Source: Pandoraea sp. ASV26 (lineage in GTDB: Bacteria; Pseudomonadota; Gammaproteobacteria; Burkholderiales; Burkholderiaceae). From it: a DNA stretch of 60,032 nucleotides. The position numbers and the translations under genes were made by a program. Shown piece by piece: positions 10,196-19,927 of the stretch. Under the pieces are notes generated by a model. That model searched no databases, was not told where the DNA came from, and saw nothing but the letters and a program-made list of their open reading frames with translations. Each line of letters begins with the position of its first letter. Position 1 is the first letter of the stretch. The stretch is from the NCBI RefSeq assembly GCF_016428915.1, contig NZ_JAELTP010000023.1:1-60032 (forward strand), read 5' to 3'.

Positions 10196-10953
10196 GCCTC
10201 TTCTTTCACGGCAACCCCATCGACCTCGGGGTGAACATCGATCACGTCGCGACGGTACGCAACGCGCGCGGCACGGCATATCCCGATCCGATCAGGGCGG
10301 CGTTGCTGGCCGAAGAGGCGGGCGCTGACGTCATCACGCTGCACCTGCGGGAAGATCGCCGTCATATTCGCGACGACGACGTGACGAATCTGCGCGACAA
10401 GCTGCTCACGCGCATGAACCTCGAATGCGCCGTGACGGAAGAGATGCTGGCGATCGCGTGCCGCGTGAAGGCGCACGACGTTTGCCTGGTACCGGAGCGT
10501 CGTCAGGAACTGACGACCGAGGGCGGGCTGGACGTGGTGGGACTGTATGACAAAGTGGCTGCCGCGACGCAGCAGCTCAGCGAGGCGGGCAGCCGCGTGT
10601 CGCTGTTCATCGACCCGGATGAAGCGCCGATTCGCGCCGCCGCTCGCATGGGCGCGCCGGTGGTCGAACTGCACACGGGGCGCTACGCCGAGGCGCACGA
10701 CGAGCCAACGCGCGAGGCCGAGTTCGCTCGCATCGAACGTGCCGTCGCGCTGGGGCTTTCGCTGGGGCTGCGGGTCAACGCCGGACACGGCCTGCACTAC
10801 GAGAATGTGCAGCCGATTGCCGCCATCGAGGGCATCTCCGAGCTGAACATCGGACATGCGATCGTGGCCCACGCCATCTTCGCCGGCTGGGAAAACGCCG
10901 TGCGGGAGATGAAGGCGATCATGGTTGCCAGCCGCATTGCGGCGCGCGGCTGA
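10192..10953 (+). CDS. pdxJ: Pyridoxine 5'-phosphate synthase (PdxJ)
   Basis: A 253-residue TIM-barrel enzyme that condenses 1-deoxy-D-xylulose 5-phosphate with 3-amino-2-oxopropyl phosphate to give pyridoxine 5'-phosphate (DXP-dependent vitamin B6 route). The start is [17 protein letters not shown], the family's phosphate and substrate segment. [32 protein letters not shown] and the late [12 protein letters not shown] loop are conserved. The start overlaps the recO stop as ATGA, so translation is probably coupled. The recO-pdxJ-acpS order is the standard proteobacterial one. Confidence 0.97.
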   Translation: MSLFFHGNPIDLGVNIDHVATVRNARGTAYPDPIRAALLAEEAGADVITLHLREDRRHIRDDDVTNLRDKLLTRMNLECAVTEEMLAIACRVKAHDVCLVPERRQELTTEGGLDVVGLYDKVAAATQQLSEAGSRVSLFIDPDEAPIRAAARMGAPVVELHTGRYAEAHDEPTREAEFARIERAVALGLSLGLRVNAGHGLHYENVQPIAAIEGISELNIGHAIVAHAIFAGWENAVREMKAIMVASRIAARG

Positions 10954-10995
10954 GTCGCAACGTCTCACGATTCGTCCCGTCATCAGGCACCGCCC

Positions 10996-11550
10996 ATGAG
11001 CGATCCGACCCAATCGTCGCCCCCGTCACCGCCGTCGCCTTCGTCCCCTTCATCGCCTTTGCCCTCCGGCACACCGTCGCAGGGCGGCAATGCGGTTGCC
11101 CCCGAGACGGGCGCCACGGCAATCTTCGGTGTGGGTACCGACATCCTTCAGATCAGCCGTGTCGTCGGCGTGATGACGCGCACGAAGGGACGTTTCGCCG
11201 AGCGCGTGCTCGGGCCGGAGGAACTCAAGGTTTATCACGCTCGTCAGAAGCGATCCGAAGTTCGCGGACTCGCGTATCTGTGTACGCGCTTCGCGGCGAA
11301 AGAGGCCGTGTCCAAAGCCATCGGGCTGGGCATGCGCTGGCCAATGACGTGGCGCGCCGTGCAAACGCTCAATGCGCCGTCGGGCAAACCGGTGGTGGTC
11401 GCGTCAGGCGAGTTGGTGCCGTGGCTGGCCGAGCGGCAACTGTCGATCGAGATTTCGATTACGGACGAGAAGGAATACGCGGTCGCATTTGCGATCGCGT
11501 CACGTAACTTAGGCAACATTCGCAATATTGCATCGGAGAAAACGCAATGA
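10996..11550 (+). CDS. acpS: Holo-[acyl-carrier-protein] synthase AcpS
   Basis: The enzyme transfers 4'-phosphopantetheine from CoA to apo-ACP in fatty-acid synthesis. Core motifs are [14 protein letters not shown] (Asp metal ligand near residue 54) and [17 protein letters not shown] (Glu ligand). The protein is 184 residues, whereas the family is about 126: the first ~45 residues are a Ser/Pro-rich stretch made of repeated SPPSP-like units. The start at 10996 is the only ATG near; an internal start is possible but no clear ribosome site was seen. The 3' end overlaps nagZ by four bases (ATGA). Confidence 0.92.
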   Translation: MSDPTQSSPPSPPSPSSPSSPLPSGTPSQGGNAVAPETGATAIFGVGTDILQISRVVGVMTRTKGRFAERVLGPEELKVYHARQKRSEVRGLAYLCTRFAAKEAVSKAIGLGMRWPMTWRAVQTLNAPSGKPVVVASGELVPWLAERQLSIEISITDEKEYAVAFAIASRNLGNIRNIASEKTQ

Positions 11551-12590
11551 CGAAGCGCAGGCCGGGCCCGGTGATGCTGGACGTCGTCGGGCTGACCCTC
11601 AGCGAGGACGACATCCGTCGCATCGACCATCCGTTGACCGGGGGTGTCATCCTGTTTGCCCGCAACTTCGATGACCGCGCGCAACTGTGTGCGCTCACGA
11701 AGCAGATTCGCGACGTGCGCGACGACATCCTGATTGCCGTCGATCATGAAGGCGGTCGCGTGCAGCGCTTCCGTACCGACGGATTCACTCACCTGCCCGC
11801 GATGGGCAAGCTGGGAAAGCTCTGGCACGAAGATGTGTTCAAGGCAACGCGTGTGACGACGGCCGTGGGCTATGTGCTCGCCTCCGAGTTGCGCGCCTGC
11901 GATATCGACCTGAGCTTCACGCCGGTGCTCGATCTGGACTACGGGACGTCGGCGGTGATCGGTGATCGCGCGTTCGACGCCGATCCGCGCGTGGTGACCA
12001 TGCTGGCCAAGAGCCTGAACCACGGCTTGCTCCTCGCCGGCATGGCGAATTGCGGCAAGCACTTCCCGGGGCATGGCTTCGTGGCGGCCGACTCGCACCA
12101 TGAAATTCCGGTCGACGAGCGCTCGCTCGACGAAATTCTCTCGATCGATGCGCAACCCTACGACTGGCTCGGCATGTCGCTTGCGGCAGTCATGCCAGCG
12201 CACGTGATTTACCCGCAAGTCGACCCGAACCCGGCCGGTTTCTCGGCCAAGTGGCTCAAGGAAATCCTGCGTGGCAAGTATGGTTTCGACGGCGTGATTT
12301 TCAGCGATGACCTGTCGATGCAGGGCGCGAGTGCGGCGGGCGATGTCGTCACGGCAGCGCACGCCGCGATGGAGGCAGGCTGCGACATGGTGCTCATCTG
12401 CAACAGCCCGGAAAAGGCGGATCGCCTGCTGCGCGAAATGACGGTGGCGCCCGATGCCGTTTCGCAGCGCCGCATCAAACATCTGCAAGGCCGCGGCAAG
12501 GTGCACGGCTGGGAGAAGATGCTCGCGCAGGCGGAATATCAGGCCGCCAAGCGTCTGATCGCGCAGACGTTCGGCGAATCGGGTAAATGA
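11547..12590 (+). CDS. nagZ: Beta-N-acetylhexosaminidase NagZ
   Basis: A cytoplasmic glycoside hydrolase family 3 enzyme (347 residues) that removes N-acetylglucosamine from anhydromuropeptides in cell-wall recycling. The substrate and catalytic regions [13 protein letters not shown] and [19 protein letters not shown] (histidine of the flexible loop) are intact, and the catalytic Asp lies in [12 protein letters not shown]. The start overlaps the acpS stop. A strong bidirectional terminator follows. NagZ products can feed AmpR/AmpC-type induction in other species; no such regulator is in the window. Confidence 0.96.
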   Translation: MTKRRPGPVMLDVVGLTLSEDDIRRIDHPLTGGVILFARNFDDRAQLCALTKQIRDVRDDILIAVDHEGGRVQRFRTDGFTHLPAMGKLGKLWHEDVFKATRVTTAVGYVLASELRACDIDLSFTPVLDLDYGTSAVIGDRAFDADPRVVTMLAKSLNHGLLLAGMANCGKHFPGHGFVAADSHHEIPVDERSLDEILSIDAQPYDWLGMSLAAVMPAHVIYPQVDPNPAGFSAKWLKEILRGKYGFDGVIFSDDLSMQGASAAGDVVTAAHAAMEAGCDMVLICNSPEKADRLLREMTVAPDAVSQRRIKHLQGRGKVHGWEKMLAQAEYQAAKRLIAQTFGESGK

Positions 12591-12597
12591 CCGTGAG

Positions 12598-12633
12598 GTC
12601 AGTCAGCCGGTCAGTCAGCCAGTAAGTCAGCCG
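12598..12633 (+). repeat. Three tandem 12-bp units after nagZ
   Basis: Three adjacent 12-base units, two nearly identical (GTCAGTCAGCCG, GTCAGTCAGCCA) and one diverged (GTAAGTCAGCCG), lie between the nagZ stop and the terminator. They encode nothing. Slippage during replication is the likely origin. Confidence 0.7.
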
Positions 12634-12654
12634 AAAGCAGAACGTTCGGCACAA

Positions 12655-12693
12655 AGAAAAAGCGCTCGACCCCTAAGGGAAGAGCGCTTTTTT
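12655..12693. terminator. Bidirectional rho-independent terminator between nagZ and efp
   Basis: AAAAAGCGCTC and GAGCGCTTTTTT pair around a short loop. A-run on the left and T-run on the right make the structure work for both the nagZ transcript (+) and the efp transcript (-), which converge here. Confidence 0.85.
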
Positions 12694-12746
12694 GTGACCG
12701 GACGAATGCCGCGTCGCCCGAGGGCGTTGCGGCAGTCCACCGTCGC

Positions 12747-13304
12747 TTAGACGCGGCTGCGGTATTCGTCGGTACGCGTATCGATTTCGATCTTGTCGCC
12801 GGTGTTGACGAACAGCGGCACCTGGATTTCCAGCAGATCGTTGATCTTGGCGTTCTTCAGAACGCGGCCCGACGACGTGTCGCCCTTGACGGCCGGTTCG
12901 GTGTATTCCACAACGCGCACGAGCGAGGTCGGCAGATCGACCGAGATGGCCTTTTCATTGTAGAAAACGACTTCGCACTTCATGCCGTCTTCCAGGTACT
13001 TGATCGCGTCGCCCATGTTTTCGGCTTCGACTTCGTACTGGTTGTAGTCGGCGTCCATGAACACGTACATCGGATCGGCGAAGTACGAGTAGGTCACTTC
13101 CTTCTTGTCGAGCACGACGACGTCGAACTTGTCGTCGGCCTTGTACGAGAACTCGCCACGGCCTTCCGTGAGGAGCTTCTTGTACTTCATCTTCACGACG
13201 CTGGAGTTACGGCCCGACTTGACGTATTCGGTCTTCAGCACGACATTGGGCTCACCGTCGATCATGACGACATTACCGACGCGGAGTTCTTGAGCGGTTT
13301 TCAT
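12747..13304 (-). CDS. efp: Elongation factor P (arginine type)
   Basis: EF-P of 185 residues, which relieves ribosome stalling at polyproline. All three domains are present (KOW-like residues 1-64, two OB domains after). The loop that carries the modification has Arg at position 32 (KSGRNSSVV) instead of the Lys used by the PoxA/EpmA system, which matches rhamnosylation by EarP, encoded next door on the same strand. ATG 13304 gives the standard [11 protein letters not shown] start; an upstream frame extension to 13427 is not conserved-looking. Many polyproline proteins, for instance the AcpS N-terminus, are coded nearby. Confidence 0.96.
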   Translation of the reverse strand: MKTAQELRVGNVVMIDGEPNVVLKTEYVKSGRNSSVVKMKYKKLLTEGRGEFSYKADDKFDVVVLDKKEVTYSYFADPMYVFMDADYNQYEVEAENMGDAIKYLEDGMKCEVVFYNEKAISVDLPTSLVRVVEYTEPAVKGDTSSGRVLKNAKINDLLEIQVPLFVNTGDKIEIDTRTDEYRSRV

Positions 13305-13443
13305 AAAAAACGAGATCCTGTGACGAAATAAGCGATTTGCCGCTTGTTTGAGCGCTTCCATACGCTCATTCGCCGCTTGATTCCCGCGTCCGCCCAGAAC
13401 GATCCGGGGCAGCAGGTTCAGCAGCAAAGCGTTGAAAAACCAG

Positions 13444-14685
13444 CTATTTTACCTGAATTTCCACGAAGCTTGCCAACTGTCGCGCCAGATCCGGCTGGGC
13501 GGCCTGCGCGTTTGCCCACGCGCGGGCGTGGCGATTCAGTTCGGGCAGGGCCGCAGCCAGTGCGGGCCAGTCGGGGGGCGTGCTCGCGTAGCCATTCCAG
13601 AGATGCCAGAAAGTGCGCAACGCCTCGCGCGTGCCGCGCGATAAGGGGGCCGCATCGGGCGTGTTTTCGGGCAGATCTGCCAGATACCGGTCGAGAAAGG
13701 CGTCGAGCTTCCCATGATGGGCATTCTCGCTCTGCGGGTAGATATGCCAGACGAACGGTTTGGCCGCCCATTGCGCACGCACGAACGAATCTTCCCCGCG
13801 CACGAAGTTGAGGTCGCAGGCCCAGAGCAGGGCGTCGAACTCGGCTTGCGGCAAGAATGGCAGGCCATGCACCGTCAATGCACCGCGACTCGCAGCGTCT
13901 CCCGGCGCCAGCACGTCGCGGCCGAACCAGGCCCCCACGGCCGGTGCGATACGCCCTTGCGGGACCAGGCAGACGATCGGCGTTTCGCTATCCGCCCACT
14001 GCGTGAGCAACGCAGAAAGCGCCGCATTCTCATACGCGAATAGCGATATCACCAACGCATCCTTCGGGGCGGCGGGCAGGCCGAGGGTGCGTTGCCACCA
14101 GGCGTCGCGCAACTCGGTCGAGGCGAGGAACGCGTCGCGCCGGGAAAACAGCTCTCGTTCCCGCACGAGGCCGCCGGTGCGTTCGGTAAAGCCGGGGAAG
14201 AAGAACGTCTTGAGGAGCCCCAACTGCGGATGCAGCGACTTTTGCAGGTGACTGCCGTCGACCCAGTCTTCCGCGCTCAGATACTCCAGATTGATCCACA
14301 CCGGCGCGTTGCCTGCCTTTTTGCGCGCGTGCATCGCTTGAACGCAGACCTCGGGGATATGGCAAGCGAACGCTTCGATGACGATATCGCCCGGCGCGTT
14401 GTTGTCGGTGATGGGGCCGAAGTCGGCGTCCCAGCGGCGGACGTCGACGCCATCGCAGCGTTGCCGGGCCAGCGAAGGATCGATGTCAGGACGCAGGTGA
14501 CGGAAGCTCGCCAGATCGTCGACCCAAAGCCGGACCGACCAGCCATGCTCGCGCACGAGTTGCCGGGCGAGCCGCCAGCACACGCCGATGTCGCCGAAGT
14601 TGTCGACGACGGTGCAGAACAGATCGCAACGTGGCACCAGCGGAAGGGCGCTCGATGCGGGAGGGGAGGCAGTGGGCAGGGACAT
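13444..14685 (-). CDS. earP: EF-P arginine rhamnosyltransferase EarP
   Basis: The 413-residue enzyme transfers rhamnose from dTDP-beta-L-rhamnose to Arg32 of EF-P. The N-terminus [24 protein letters not shown] is the EarP (formerly DUF2331) signature, with the nucleotide-sugar side in the C-terminal half ([26 protein letters not shown]). The gene lies 139 bases upstream of efp, same strand, the conserved earP-efp pair. The presence of Arg32 in the neighbouring EF-P is consistent with function. The first ~18 residues are low-complexity Ala/Pro. Confidence 0.95.
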   Translation of the reverse strand: MSLPTASPPASSALPLVPRCDLFCTVVDNFGDIGVCWRLARQLVREHGWSVRLWVDDLASFRHLRPDIDPSLARQRCDGVDVRRWDADFGPITDNNAPGDIVIEAFACHIPEVCVQAMHARKKAGNAPVWINLEYLSAEDWVDGSHLQKSLHPQLGLLKTFFFPGFTERTGGLVRERELFSRRDAFLASTELRDAWWQRTLGLPAAPKDALVISLFAYENAALSALLTQWADSETPIVCLVPQGRIAPAVGAWFGRDVLAPGDAASRGALTVHGLPFLPQAEFDALLWACDLNFVRGEDSFVRAQWAAKPFVWHIYPQSENAHHGKLDAFLDRYLADLPENTPDAAPLSRGTREALRTFWHLWNGYASTPPDWPALAAALPELNRHARAWANAQAAQPDLARQLASFVEIQVK

Positions 14686-14820
14686 TGGGAAGCGGCGACG
14701 CGGATTGGTCTAAACTTCGGATTTTAGTCCCTGTGACGCGTGACGATGTGATCGCGCAGGCGGCGAACGGTGCCCTGCCCGCATCCATTCGCCTCGGGGA
14801 CGCTCCGATTGCCTGAGTTC

Positions 14821-17208
14821 ATGACCGAAGACGCCCACGACGTCACGCCACCGCGCAAGTCCCGCAAAGCGAAATCCGCCGCCGGTGCGGACGTCGCGCC
14901 GCCCCCGGCGCACACCGTCCCGCACAACGCGGACAATGCCGATAACGCCGATAGCGCGGACACGCCGACCGACGAGTCTGCGGAACAACCGACCAAGCCG
15001 ACCAAGCCGACCCGAGCTGACAAGCCGAAGCGTGCACGTCATAAGGACGCTCAGGCGCCTGCCTCCGGCGACAGCAGCGACGCCCCGCCGTTCGACGCGC
15101 GCACGGTGCTCGCGCAGTTGCCGAATTTGCCCGGCGTCTATCGCTATTACGACGCGGCAGGTAACGTGCTGTACGTCGGCAAGGCGCGCAATCTCAAAAA
15201 GCGTGTGTCGAGTTACTTCAACAAGACGCAGCTCTCCCCGCGCATTGCGCTGATGGTCGCGCGCATTGCAAGACTGGAGACGACGGTCACGCGTTCGGAA
15301 ACTGAGGCGCTGCTGCTTGAGAACAATCTGATCAAGGCGCTGCATCCGCGTTACAACATCCTGTTTCGCGACGACAAGTCGTATCCGTTTCTCAAGCTCA
15401 CGCAGCACAAATATCCGCGCATGGCGTACTACCGGGGCTCGGTGGATCGTCGCGGGCAGTATTTCGGGCCGTTCCCCAGCGCGTGGGCCGTGCGCGAGAG
15501 CATTCAGATCTTGCAGAAGGTGTTCCAGTTGCGGACCTGCGAGGACTCCGTCTTTGCGAATCGCACGCGTCCTTGCCTGCTGAACCAGATTGAGCGGTGC
15601 AGCGCGCCGTGCGTGGGTGCCATTCGGGACGAAGACTATGCTCGCGACGTGAACAATGCGGCGGCGTTCCTCTCCGGACGTCAGAACGAAGTGCTCGGCG
15701 CGTTGGAAGAAAAGATGATGGCGTATGCCGAGGCGCTTCAGTTCGAGCAGGCGGCCGTGGTGCGCAACCAGATGCAGGCGCTCTCCGGCGTGTTGCAGCA
15801 GCAGTCCGTAGAAACTGCGGGCGACGTCGATGCCGACATCCTCGCCGTCGCCTACGCCGGTGGTCGCGCATGCGTGAACCTCGCGATGGTGCGCGGCGGA
15901 CGTCACCTTGGCGATAAGGCGTACTTCCCGGCGCACGTGGAGCGAGGCGTCGAAGGCGGCATCGCTGACGAGTTCGACGAAGACGGCGTGCTTGCACCCG
16001 AGCTGTCAGGTGCCGATGGGGATGACGCCGTGGCCCCCGCTGGCGAGATCTCCAACGACATCCCGTCGGACAGTCGGTCGGAAGCGCCGTCGGCGTCGCT
16101 CGAATCGCGTTTGCTCGAAGCTTTCGTCGCGCAGCACTATCTGGGCCAATCGGTGCCGCCGGTGCTGGTCGTGAGTCATGCGTTGCCGAGCGACGAGTTA
16201 CTGACAGTCTTGTCCGAGCAGGCGGGCCGGCGCATTGCGATGGTGCGTCAACCGCAGGGGCAGCGCCGTGCGTGGCTCGACATGGCGCAGCAAGGGGCGC
16301 AACTCGCCCTTGCGCGTTTGCTGACGGAGCAGGGCAGCCAGCAGGCACGCACGCGGGAGTTGATGCAGACCATCGGGCTCGACATCGAAGACCCGGCGCT
16401 GCTGCGCGTGGAGTGCTTCGACATCAGCCATACGCAGGGTGAAGCGACGCAGGCGTCGTGCGTGGTGTTCCATCATCACAAGATGCAGACGAGCGAGTAC
16501 CGTCGCTACAACATCACGGGCATTACGCCGGGCGACGACTATGCGGCGATGCGTCAGGTGCTCACGCGCCGGTACGGCCGTCTGATGGAGGCGGCGGTGT
16601 CGAGCGTGAGCGACGCCGAGGATCCGCTGTCCGTGGCGGCCGATGTAGCGAGGGCCGAAGCCGATACGGTGGTGTTGCCGGACAGCGAGGCGGCGCCGCA
16701 GACCGGCGAATCCACCGAGGCCGGTGCACCGGCCGCGCCGCTGGCGTCTGACGTCGAAGCCAATCTGCCGCATTTGGTGCTGATTGACGGTGGCAAGGGA
16801 CAGGTCGAGGTGGCGCGTCAGGTGTTCGTCGAACTGGGGATCGACATTGGCCGATTGGTCGGCGTGGCGAAAGGCGAGGGGCGCAAGGTCGGTCTCGAGA
16901 CGCTGATTTTTGCCGACGGACGCGCGCCGCTCGAACTGGGCCGCGAGAGCGCTGTGCTGATGCTGATCGCGCAGATTCGTGACGAGGCGCACCGCTTCGC
17001 GATCACGGGCATGCGGGCCAAGCGTGCGAAGGCGCGTCAGACGTCACGGCTCGAGGAGATCGAGGGCATCGGCGCGAAGCGTCGTCAGCGGTTGCTCATG
17101 CGCTTTGGCGGGCTGCAAGGTGTGGCGTCGGCCAGCGTCGATGAGTTGGCGAGCGTCGAAGGTATTTCGACGACGCTGGCCGAGCAGATCTATCGTCAAC
17201 TGCACTGA
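14821..17208 (+). CDS. uvrC: Excinuclease ABC subunit UvrC with insertions
   Basis: UvrC makes both incisions in nucleotide excision repair. GIY-YIG nuclease domain: [25 protein letters not shown] motif: [23 protein letters not shown]; RNase-H-like second nuclease: [19 protein letters not shown]; two helix-hairpin-helix motifs at the C-terminus ([15 protein letters not shown]). It is 795 residues against a usual 610-680: a ~90-residue Ala/Asp/Lys N-terminal tail and two low-complexity inserts (about residues 385-430 and 600-655). ATG 14821 is used; a GTG at 14770 would add 17 residues. earP and uvrC are divergent, 135 bases apart. Confidence 0.95.
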   Translation: MTEDAHDVTPPRKSRKAKSAAGADVAPPPAHTVPHNADNADNADSADTPTDESAEQPTKPTKPTRADKPKRARHKDAQAPASGDSSDAPPFDARTVLAQLPNLPGVYRYYDAAGNVLYVGKARNLKKRVSSYFNKTQLSPRIALMVARIARLETTVTRSETEALLLENNLIKALHPRYNILFRDDKSYPFLKLTQHKYPRMAYYRGSVDRRGQYFGPFPSAWAVRESIQILQKVFQLRTCEDSVFANRTRPCLLNQIERCSAPCVGAIRDEDYARDVNNAAAFLSGRQNEVLGALEEKMMAYAEALQFEQAAVVRNQMQALSGVLQQQSVETAGDVDADILAVAYAGGRACVNLAMVRGGRHLGDKAYFPAHVERGVEGGIADEFDEDGVLAPELSGADGDDAVAPAGEISNDIPSDSRSEAPSASLESRLLEAFVAQHYLGQSVPPVLVVSHALPSDELLTVLSEQAGRRIAMVRQPQGQRRAWLDMAQQGAQLALARLLTEQGSQQARTRELMQTIGLDIEDPALLRVECFDISHTQGEATQASCVVFHHHKMQTSEYRRYNITGITPGDDYAAMRQVLTRRYGRLMEAAVSSVSDAEDPLSVAADVARAEADTVVLPDSEAAPQTGESTEAGAPAAPLASDVEANLPHLVLIDGGKGQVEVARQVFVELGIDIGRLVGVAKGEGRKVGLETLIFADGRAPLELGRESAVLMLIAQIRDEAHRFAITGMRAKRAKARQTSRLEEIEGIGAKRRQRLLMRFGGLQGVASASVDELASVEGISTTLAEQIYRQLH

Positions 17209-17243
17209 CACGCAGGGCGATTCGCGTTACGGTCACTTCATTT

Positions 17244-18530
17244 TCATTTCACGTCGCCGTGGAACAGCAGGCGCATCACGGTCTCGTTGTCGACGGTCTC
17301 GCCCGACAGCGTGCGGGCGAGCAGTTCTCCACCGACGACGGGCGGCGCAAAAATCATGTCCGGCTGCACGCGCTTGAGCTTGCTCAAATGCTTGCTGTCG
17401 TTGACTGACGCGATGGTACGCACGCTCGGCGCGATCTCCTTCGCGGCGAGCACGATAAAGGCATTTTCCGAATCGTCGGCACGCAGCGCGAGCACGGCCC
17501 TGGCGTGTTCGATGCCGGCGTGGGTCAGCACGGCGTTGTCGCTGGCGTCGCCATGCATCACGTCGGCATCTTCCGGATAGGGGTTCTCCACGCCGCTCGC
17601 GATGATGACCGTGACCGGCCAGCCGCGCTTGGTGAGTTCGTGGTGCACGTTGATGGCGAGCGGCGACGCACCGGCCACGATGAAATGGTTCTTGCGTATC
17701 ACGTGAGTAAACCTCCCCGCGAGAATTTTCTTGAGGTTGCCGCCGACGAGCGGGCCGATGACGACGGTCAGCGACGTGGCAAACACGCTGATCCCGAAAA
17801 TGATGACCGACGCGGTGAAGAGGCGTGCGTCGGTGGAGTGCGGCACGATGTCGCCGTAACCGACGGTTGTCATCGTGACGATGGAAAAGTAGAACGCCGT
17901 CGCCAGATCGGTGACGGGTGGCGCGAATTCGTGGCCGAGATACATGGTGCCGAACGTGGCGTAGACGAGCAACGCGAACACGGCCACGAGTGTGTAGAGC
18001 GTGGCGGCGGCGAAGCTCGCGCGGTCGAATTCCCGCCAGTACCAGAGCAGCAGCGCGATGCACACGAGCGAGAGGGCGAACGTCAGATCGAAGCGGATGT
18101 TCAGGTGGAAATTGATGGCGGCGGCCAGCGCGAGCATGACGAGCGTGAAGGCCCAGGCGGTGCGGGCGCGGATGACGAGTCCGCAGGCGAGCGCGACGAG
18201 CGACAGTCCCGCGAGGGCGCGCGGCAGGTGAGAGAAGTCGATGCGCTCGATGGCGTTCAGCCCGAAGAGCAGCCGGGGCAGATGGGTGGCTTCGATGCGT
18301 TCCAGCGCGGAGAGGTCGCCGCGCACGAAGAGATCGATGAGCACTGTGCCGGGCACGCGCAGCAGGACTGAGGCGACGAGCAGCAGGCCGTCGATGCCGA
18401 CGAGTGTCGCGATGAGGATGTGCGCGGGCAGCAGCGGACGTCGCAGTGCGGGCAGGGGCCAGGGCAGTTTCACGAGATCGGCGCTATTGGCGGGTGGTTG
18501 CGAGCAAGATAGGGGCACACTGGCGCACAT
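17244..18530 (-). CDS. Voltage-gated-like potassium channel with TrkA-N domain
   Basis: About 428 residues. Six hydrophobic helices cover residues ~10-230, and the potassium selectivity filter TMTTVGYGDIVPHS is present between the last two. A cytoplasmic RCK/TrkA-N NAD-binding domain follows (NHFIVAGASPLAINVHHELTKRG, then DADVMHGDASDNAVL). This is the Kch-type architecture, a single subunit carrying pore and regulator. Residue 1 is set at ATG 18530; an in-frame upstream start at 18584 is less likely. It converges on uvrC and is divergent from pgsA. Membrane K+ conductance is inferred from the family; the ligand is unknown. Confidence 0.85.
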   Translation of the reverse strand: MCASVPLSCSQPPANSADLVKLPWPLPALRRPLLPAHILIATLVGIDGLLLVASVLLRVPGTVLIDLFVRGDLSALERIEATHLPRLLFGLNAIERIDFSHLPRALAGLSLVALACGLVIRARTAWAFTLVMLALAAAINFHLNIRFDLTFALSLVCIALLLWYWREFDRASFAAATLYTLVAVFALLVYATFGTMYLGHEFAPPVTDLATAFYFSIVTMTTVGYGDIVPHSTDARLFTASVIIFGISVFATSLTVVIGPLVGGNLKKILAGRFTHVIRKNHFIVAGASPLAINVHHELTKRGWPVTVIIASGVENPYPEDADVMHGDASDNAVLTHAGIEHARAVLALRADDSENAFIVLAAKEIAPSVRTIASVNDSKHLSKLKRVQPDMIFAPPVVGGELLARTLSGETVDNETVMRLLFHGDVK

Positions 18531-18649
18531 GTCAATCGCTGTGCGGCGCCTCGGCCTTGTGGCTGCGGGGCAGACACGGCACAATGCGGGTCTGGTACGG
18601 CTGCCGAGGGCGCCGTGTGTCGACTGCCGTTTGCCGAACTCATGCTGCC

Positions 18650-19243
18650 ATGCCTTTTAATGTCCCCATATTCCTGACCTGGCTTCGGATCGTGCTGATC
18701 CCGCTGGTGGTCGGCGTCTATTACTTGCCGTCGACCTGGCTGTCGTCGGTCGAAATGAATTGGGTGGCGTGCGGGGTCTTCGTGCTGGCGGCGCTGACGG
18801 ACTGGTTCGACGGCTTTCTGGCGCGGCGCTGGAATCAGACGTCGGCGTTCGGGGCGTTTCTGGACCCGGTCGCGGACAAGCTGATGGTGGCGGCGGCGCT
18901 GCTGATGTTGCTGCAAATGGGCCGGATCAATGCGTTGGTGGCGTTGATCATCATTGGCCGCGAGATCACGATTTCGGCGTTGCGGGAGTGGATGGCGCAG
19001 ATGGGCGCGTCGCGCAGCGTGGCGGTGCACCAGTTGGGCAAGATCAAGACGGCGGCGCAGATGGTGGCGATCCCGTTGTTGCTGTTCAACGGTACGGTGG
19101 TGTGGAACGGATTGCGCTTCGACTCGCGGTTCTGGGGAACGTGGCTGATTTACGTGGCGGCAGTTCTCACGTTGTGGTCGATGATGTATTATCTGCGCCG
19201 CGCGTGGCCGCAGATTCGGGAGCGCGGTGCGGGCAAGATGTGA
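18650..19243 (+). CDS. pgsA: Phosphatidylglycerophosphate synthase (PgsA)
   Basis: CDP-diacylglycerol-glycerol-3-phosphate 3-phosphatidyltransferase, 197 residues, the committed step to phosphatidylglycerol and cardiolipin at the inner membrane. The CDP-alcohol phosphotransferase motif D-x2-DG-x2-AR-x8-G-x3-D-x3-D is complete in DWFDGFLARRWNQT and AFLDPVADK. Four hydrophobic segments are present. ATG 18650 gives MPFNVPIFLTWLRI, the standard N-terminus. Its position before tRNA-Gly genes is common in proteobacteria. Confidence 0.95.
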   Translation: MPFNVPIFLTWLRIVLIPLVVGVYYLPSTWLSSVEMNWVACGVFVLAALTDWFDGFLARRWNQTSAFGAFLDPVADKLMVAAALLMLLQMGRINALVALIIIGREITISALREWMAQMGASRSVAVHQLGKIKTAAQMVAIPLLLFNGTVVWNGLRFDSRFWGTWLIYVAAVLTLWSMMYYLRRAWPQIRERGAGKM

Positions 19244-19315
19244 GCGTAAGTCCCTGAAGACGCGGGATTTGCGCGGTGGAGGAGAAAAAACTTCACAAAT
19301 TTTCGGTGCAGGTGC

Positions 19316-19344
19316 TTGACACTGAATCGTGGTTTCGACATAAT
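19316..19344 (+). promoter_or_regulatory. Strong sigma-70 promoter of the tRNA cluster
   Basis: Perfect -35 TTGACA (19316-19321), a 17-base spacer, and -10 CATAAT (19339-19344), lying about 75 bases before the first tRNA-Gly. A near-consensus promoter is expected for stable RNA. Confidence 0.85.
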
Positions 19345-19419
19345 CTCCTTCTCGCTGCTACGGCACTAGCCCGGCAGCGAAGTTTTAAGCAGTGTTGGAT
19401 TGGTAGTACGCATGAAAAT

Positions 19420-19495
19420 GCGGGAGTAGCTCAGTTGGTAGAGCGCAACCTTGCCAAGGTTGAGGTCGCGAGTTCGAGACTCGTCTCCCGCTCCA
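19420..19495 (+). tRNA. tRNA-Gly(GCC), copy 1
   Basis: 76 bases with encoded CCA. Acceptor stem GCGGGAG pairs with CTCCCGC. The anticodon stem CAACC/GGTTG carries the loop TTGCCAA, giving anticodon GCC. T arm GCGAG-TTCGAGA-CTCGT is intact. It is identical to copy 2. Confidence 0.97.
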
Positions 19496-19544
19496 GTTTT
19501 CACACTGGACATTGAGTGAATTCATCCTCGGTGTTTGGTGTCAT

Positions 19545-19620
19545 GCGGGAGTAGCTCAGTTGGTAGAGCGCAACCTTGCCAAGGTTGAGGTCGCGAGTTC
19601 GAGACTCGTCTCCCGCTCCA
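19545..19620 (+). tRNA. tRNA-Gly(GCC), copy 2
   Basis: Identical base for base to the first copy over 76 bases, with encoded CCA and anticodon GCC, separated from it by 49 bases. Tandem duplication is the simplest origin, and both are likely on one transcript. Confidence 0.97.
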
Positions 19621-19628
19621 AATCCAGA

Positions 19629-19650
19629 GGGAAGCCTGGCTTCCCTTTTT
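19629..19650 (+). terminator. Terminator after tRNA-Gly copy 2
   Basis: GGGAAG and CTTCCC pair around CCTGG, followed by TTTTT. It may partly end transcription before tRNA-Cys, or act as an attenuator in the cluster. Confidence 0.6.
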
Positions 19651-19732
19651 ATTTGCCGAAAAGCCCACGGCGATCGATCCGACGGGCACCCTCGATGGCA
19701 ACAGCGAGCGGTTACAATGCGGCACATCTGAT

Positions 19733-19806
19733 GGCGGGATGGCAGAGTGGTCATGCAGCGGCCTGCAAAGCCGTGTACGCCGGTTCGATTCCGACTCCCG
19801 CCTCCA
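19733..19806 (+). tRNA. tRNA-Cys(GCA)
   Basis: 74 bases with encoded CCA. Acceptor GGCGGGA pairs with TCCCGCC; the anticodon loop CTGCAAA gives GCA. The T arm CGCCGG-TTCGATT-CCGACT is intact. A TACAAT element at 19713-19718 could be its own -10. Confidence 0.95.
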
Positions 19807-19812
19807 AAATTC

Positions 19813-19845
19813 AAAAGCCCTGACTTGTCAGGGCTTTTTCTTTTT
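19813..19845 (+). terminator. Rho-independent terminator of the tRNA cluster
   Basis: AAAAGCCCTGAC and GTCAGGGCTTTT form a perfect 12-base-pair stem with a two-base gap, then a T-rich tail. It starts seven bases after tRNA-Cys. Confidence 0.85.
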
Positions 19846-19927
19846 CTGCGCATCGTTGCATCCCCACGAAAAGCGCGCGCGCCATGCATCCCCTGAACGT
19901 GACCGGTAGCGGGATCGTGGCCGGCGG

